Shown here piece after piece: positions 6,166 to 8,141 of a stretch of 8,141 nt of DNA. The stretch is from contig JAHDIL010000007.1 of NCBI GenBank assembly GCA_020630835.1, positions 6,485 to 14,625 on the forward strand. Reading direction: 5' to 3'. The DNA is from Verrucomicrobiota bacterium. Its GTDB lineage: Bacteria > Verrucomicrobiota > Verrucomicrobiia > Verrucomicrobiales > DEV007. The notes under the pieces were generated by a model. The model made no database searches. It was not told the DNA's origin and was given only the letters and a program-made list of their open reading frames with translations. Both the position numbers and the translations under genes were made by a program. Positions within the stretch are counted from its first letter, which is position 1, and every line of letters starts with the position of its first letter.

Positions 6166-7077
6166 ATGAAAAACCTTTTTGGAATCGAAGACCTCACTGG
6201 CGCCGAAGTAAAAGTTCTCGTCGATCATGCCATAGAGCTGAAAGCCATTCGCACGCTTGATCCTGACGATCAGCCATTGAAAGGCCAGACATGGGCGATG
6301 ATATTTGCTAAGTCTTCAACCCGCACGCGAGTTTCCTTCGAAGTCGCGTTAAACGAGCTTGGGGCTAACGCCATGTTTTTAAGTTCGAATGACATACAGC
6401 TCGGACGCGGAGAGCCCATCAAGGACACGGCTCGCGTTTTAGGGCGTATGGTTCATGGCATTATTATCCGAACCTTTGACCAGCAAGATGTTGTTGATCT
6501 TGCCGTCTACAGTAAGCTACCTACTATCAATGCGTTAACTGATGAAGAGCACCCTTGTCAGATTATAGCTGATTTACAGACCGTTCAAGAGCGGCTGGGT
6601 GGTTGGAACGGCAAGAAAATTGCTTTTTTCGGTGATGGCGATTGCAACATGGGACGTTCCTGGGCGTGGGCGGCGAAGAGCTGCGGGTTTGAGCTTAGTA
6701 TAGCGGCACCAAGCGAGTTCCAGCCTGCTGCTGAATTTATGGATCGCCTTGGCGATGCTCCAGTAACCATAACTGATGACGCCGATGAGGCTGCTCGCGG
6801 AGCGGATGTCCTTTACACCGATACTTGGGTCAGTATGGGGAAAGAGGAGGAAGCTGCTGAGCGTTTGAAAGCTCTCGCTCCGTATCAGGTCAATCATGAG
6901 AGACTGGCCATGGCAAACACAGGTGCGATCATTCAGCACTGTCTGCCAGCCTATCGTGATAAAGAAATTACCGAGGCGCTGTTGGAGGAACGTGCTGATG
7001 AAATCTTTCAGCAGGCGGAAAACCGGCTTCACGCGCAGAAAGCTATCCTCTGCGCTCTTAATGCAGCTCAGCCCTAA
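6166..7077 (+). CDS. argF: Ornithine carbamoyltransferase
   Basis: ArgF joins carbamoyl phosphate and ornithine to make citrulline. The 303-residue protein has the carbamoyl-phosphate motif SSTRTR (50-55), HPCQ (129-132), a second domain beginning GKKIAFFGDGDCNMGRSW, the ornithine-binding loop DTWVSMG (219-225) and the catalytic HCLPAYR (His 258-Cys 259). The DTWVSMG and HCLP motifs fit ornithine rather than N-acetyl- or N-succinyl-ornithine carbamoyltransferases, so the substrate should be free ornithine. I chose the ATG at 6166 because MKNLFGIEDLTGAE matches the usual family start. A GTG at 6139 would overlap argD. No Shine-Dalgarno is visible, so translation may be coupled to argD. The next gene starts two bases after the stop. 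Confidence 0.96.
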   Translation: MKNLFGIEDLTGAEVKVLVDHAIELKAIRTLDPDDQPLKGQTWAMIFAKSSTRTRVSFEVALNELGANAMFLSSNDIQLGRGEPIKDTARVLGRMVHGIIIRTFDQQDVVDLAVYSKLPTINALTDEEHPCQIIADLQTVQERLGGWNGKKIAFFGDGDCNMGRSWAWAAKSCGFELSIAAPSEFQPAAEFMDRLGDAPVTITDDADEAARGADVLYTDTWVSMGKEEEAAERLKALAPYQVNHERLAMANTGAIIQHCLPAYRDKEITEALLEERADEIFQQAENRLHAQKAILCALNAAQP

Positions 7078-7079
7078 AG

Positions 7080-8012
7080 ATGGAGTGTGCGCTGCCCAGA
7101 TTGTTCTGGTCACCGTTGTATACTGAAGCCTTGTCCGAGGATGCTCGTTTTCCTCGTGAACGATACCGTCTCGTTCGGCAGCAGTTGTTTGAGCGAGAGC
7201 CAGAGCTGCTGCAGAGGGCTGAGTTAGTTAGTGCGGACAAGGCGGATCGAAGAGACTGTCTTGTCGCGCATGATGCGGGTTACATAGATCGCTTTTTGCA
7301 GGGACGGTTATCGGAGAAAGAGATACGTCGTATCGGTCTGCGTCCATGGACCGAGCGCATGGTGGAGCGCACGCTCGTCCTAACCAATGGAACGATTCAA
7401 GCGACGCATCATGTCTTGCAAAACGAGCAATGTGGCTGGTCGGGAAATATCGGCGGGGGCACGCATCACGCCTACACGGGGTTCGGTTCTGGCTATTGCA
7501 TCGTCAATGATCTCGCTATTGCATCTAGGGTTGCACAGCGGGATTATGCGAGTGTTCAGCGAGTTCTTATCCTCGACCTCGACGTTCATCAGGGCGATGG
7601 GACGGCGCAAGTTTTCGAAGATGATCCCAGTGTCCGGACGATCTCCTTCCATGCTGAACGAAATTTCCCTTTTCGCAAAACTACGTCTGATCTTGATCTC
7701 TCTCTACCTGATCAACTGGGTGACGAGGAATACCTGCGGCTTCTTCAGGAATGTTTGGAGCGTGAGGTCTTTCAGCCCGACATCATCTTTTATCAAGCTG
7801 GAGTCGATTCTTTAGCTACCGATCGACTTGGACATTTGGGGCTCACCCGTGCGGGGCTTAGGATGAGAAACCGGATCGTATTCGATTTTGTTAAACAGCG
7901 TCAGGTTCCGCTTGTCATTACTATGGGAGGTGGATATGGAGAGCCCTTGGCGACTTCCATTGATGCCCACGCGGATTTGTTTCTAGGAGCGATAATGAGC
8001 TTTTCTAAGTAG
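7080..8012 (+). CDS. HDAC-fold (histone deacetylase family) zinc deacetylase in the arginine operon
   Basis: The family removes acetyl groups from acetyl-lysine, acetylpolyamines or related amides with a zinc-water mechanism. The 310-residue protein is a complete single domain. It has the active-site pair His 129-His 130 in GGGTHHAYTGFGSG, zinc ligands Asp 168 and His 170 in LDLDVHQGDGTA and Asp 243 in YQAGVDSLATDRLG, and the transition-state Tyr 286 in GGGYG. The N-terminal FWSPLYTEAL and FPRERYRLVRQQL segments resemble bacterial class IV-like members. All catalytic residues are intact. The ATG is two bases after the argF stop, the tightest spacing in the operon, implying co-transcription and probably translational coupling. 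The substrate cannot be read from sequence. Protein deacetylation, acetylpolyamine hydrolysis, and an ArgE-like role on N-acetylornithine (speculative) are all possible. Confidence 0.93.
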   Translation: MECALPRLFWSPLYTEALSEDARFPRERYRLVRQQLFEREPELLQRAELVSADKADRRDCLVAHDAGYIDRFLQGRLSEKEIRRIGLRPWTERMVERTLVLTNGTIQATHHVLQNEQCGWSGNIGGGTHHAYTGFGSGYCIVNDLAIASRVAQRDYASVQRVLILDLDVHQGDGTAQVFEDDPSVRTISFHAERNFPFRKTTSDLDLSLPDQLGDEEYLRLLQECLEREVFQPDIIFYQAGVDSLATDRLGHLGLTRAGLRMRNRIVFDFVKQRQVPLVITMGGGYGEPLATSIDAHADLFLGAIMSFSK

Positions 8013-8141
8013 GCGAAAAGTGCAGATAGGAAGCTGAACGGAGAGGAATGTGCCGATAAAGTCAGAAGTGTAGGGCTACTAAAGTCTTTCTGGGTGCATG
8101 CGACTGGCTGGGCTACTCCTCACCAGTTACTTCACGGGACA
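8013..8141. other. Non-coding tail without a supported gene
   Basis: The 129 bases after the HDAC-like gene contain no long open frame on either strand, no recognisable RNA, and no strong terminator. A short inverted repeat (CTTTTC 8000-8005, GAAAAG 8015-8020) spans the preceding stop codon but lacks a T-tract. Confidence 0.5.

Noticed and set aside
6574..7113. Open frame of 179 codons on the minus strand
   Set aside because: It lies antisense across argF and the start of the HDAC-like gene. No family resemblance or ribosome binding site was seen.
8000..8020. Inverted repeat CTTTTC/GAAAAG as a terminator of the arg operon
   Set aside because: The stem is only six A/T-rich pairs, it spans the stop codon, and no T-tract follows.
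8073..8119. Direct repeat GGGCTACT near 8073 and 8112
   Set aside because: Eight bases with no flanking similarity; expected by chance and without context.
8098..8141. Possible gene start (MRLAGLLLTSYFTG) running off the right edge
   Set aside because: Only 14 codons are visible, with no Shine-Dalgarno. The hydrophobic start hints at a signal peptide but is too short to support a call.

Overview
This window looks like chromosomal housekeeping DNA from a Gram-negative-type bacterium with roughly even base composition. The combination of a long-type SufT, an IscU/NifU-type scaffold and a rhodanese in one unit, plus the character of the proteins, suggests the Verrucomicrobiota, perhaps the Opitutae. 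This is recognition from memory, not a database result, so treat it as about 60% likely. Only one of ten starts (argD) has a clear Shine-Dalgarno sequence. I see no insertion sequence, phage gene, CRISPR array or sign of recent transfer.

Left part (1-1439, minus strand): an iron-sulfur cluster maturation unit. In transcription order it holds a two-domain rhodanese-like protein whose catalytic cysteine position is Asp, an IscU/NifU-type scaffold with all its ligands, and the first 100 residues of SufT, which runs off the left edge. A short divergent region (1440-1524) containing a strong 7-3-7 palindrome inside a larger hairpin separates this unit from the next.

Middle (1525-3716, plus strand): pssA (phosphatidylserine synthase), recR (recombinational repair) and trmB (tRNA m7G46 methyltransferase), closely spaced and probably co-transcribed. 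An initiator tRNA-fMet gene (3812-3888) with encoded CCA follows, then a rho-independent terminator (3900-3948).

Right part (3961-8012, plus strand): an arginine biosynthesis operon, argB-argD-argF, encoding acetylglutamate kinase, acetylornithine aminotransferase and ornithine carbamoyltransferase. A complete HDAC-fold deacetylase gene starts 2 bases after the argF stop codon. The pathway needs N-acetylornithine to be deacetylated (ArgE) or transacetylated (ArgJ) between ArgD and ArgF, and neither gene is present here. The tightly coupled HDAC-like deacetylase is therefore the most interesting element of the window. It may serve arginine or polyamine metabolism, or it may be an unrelated passenger. 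The last 129 bases (8013-8141) hold no supported gene.
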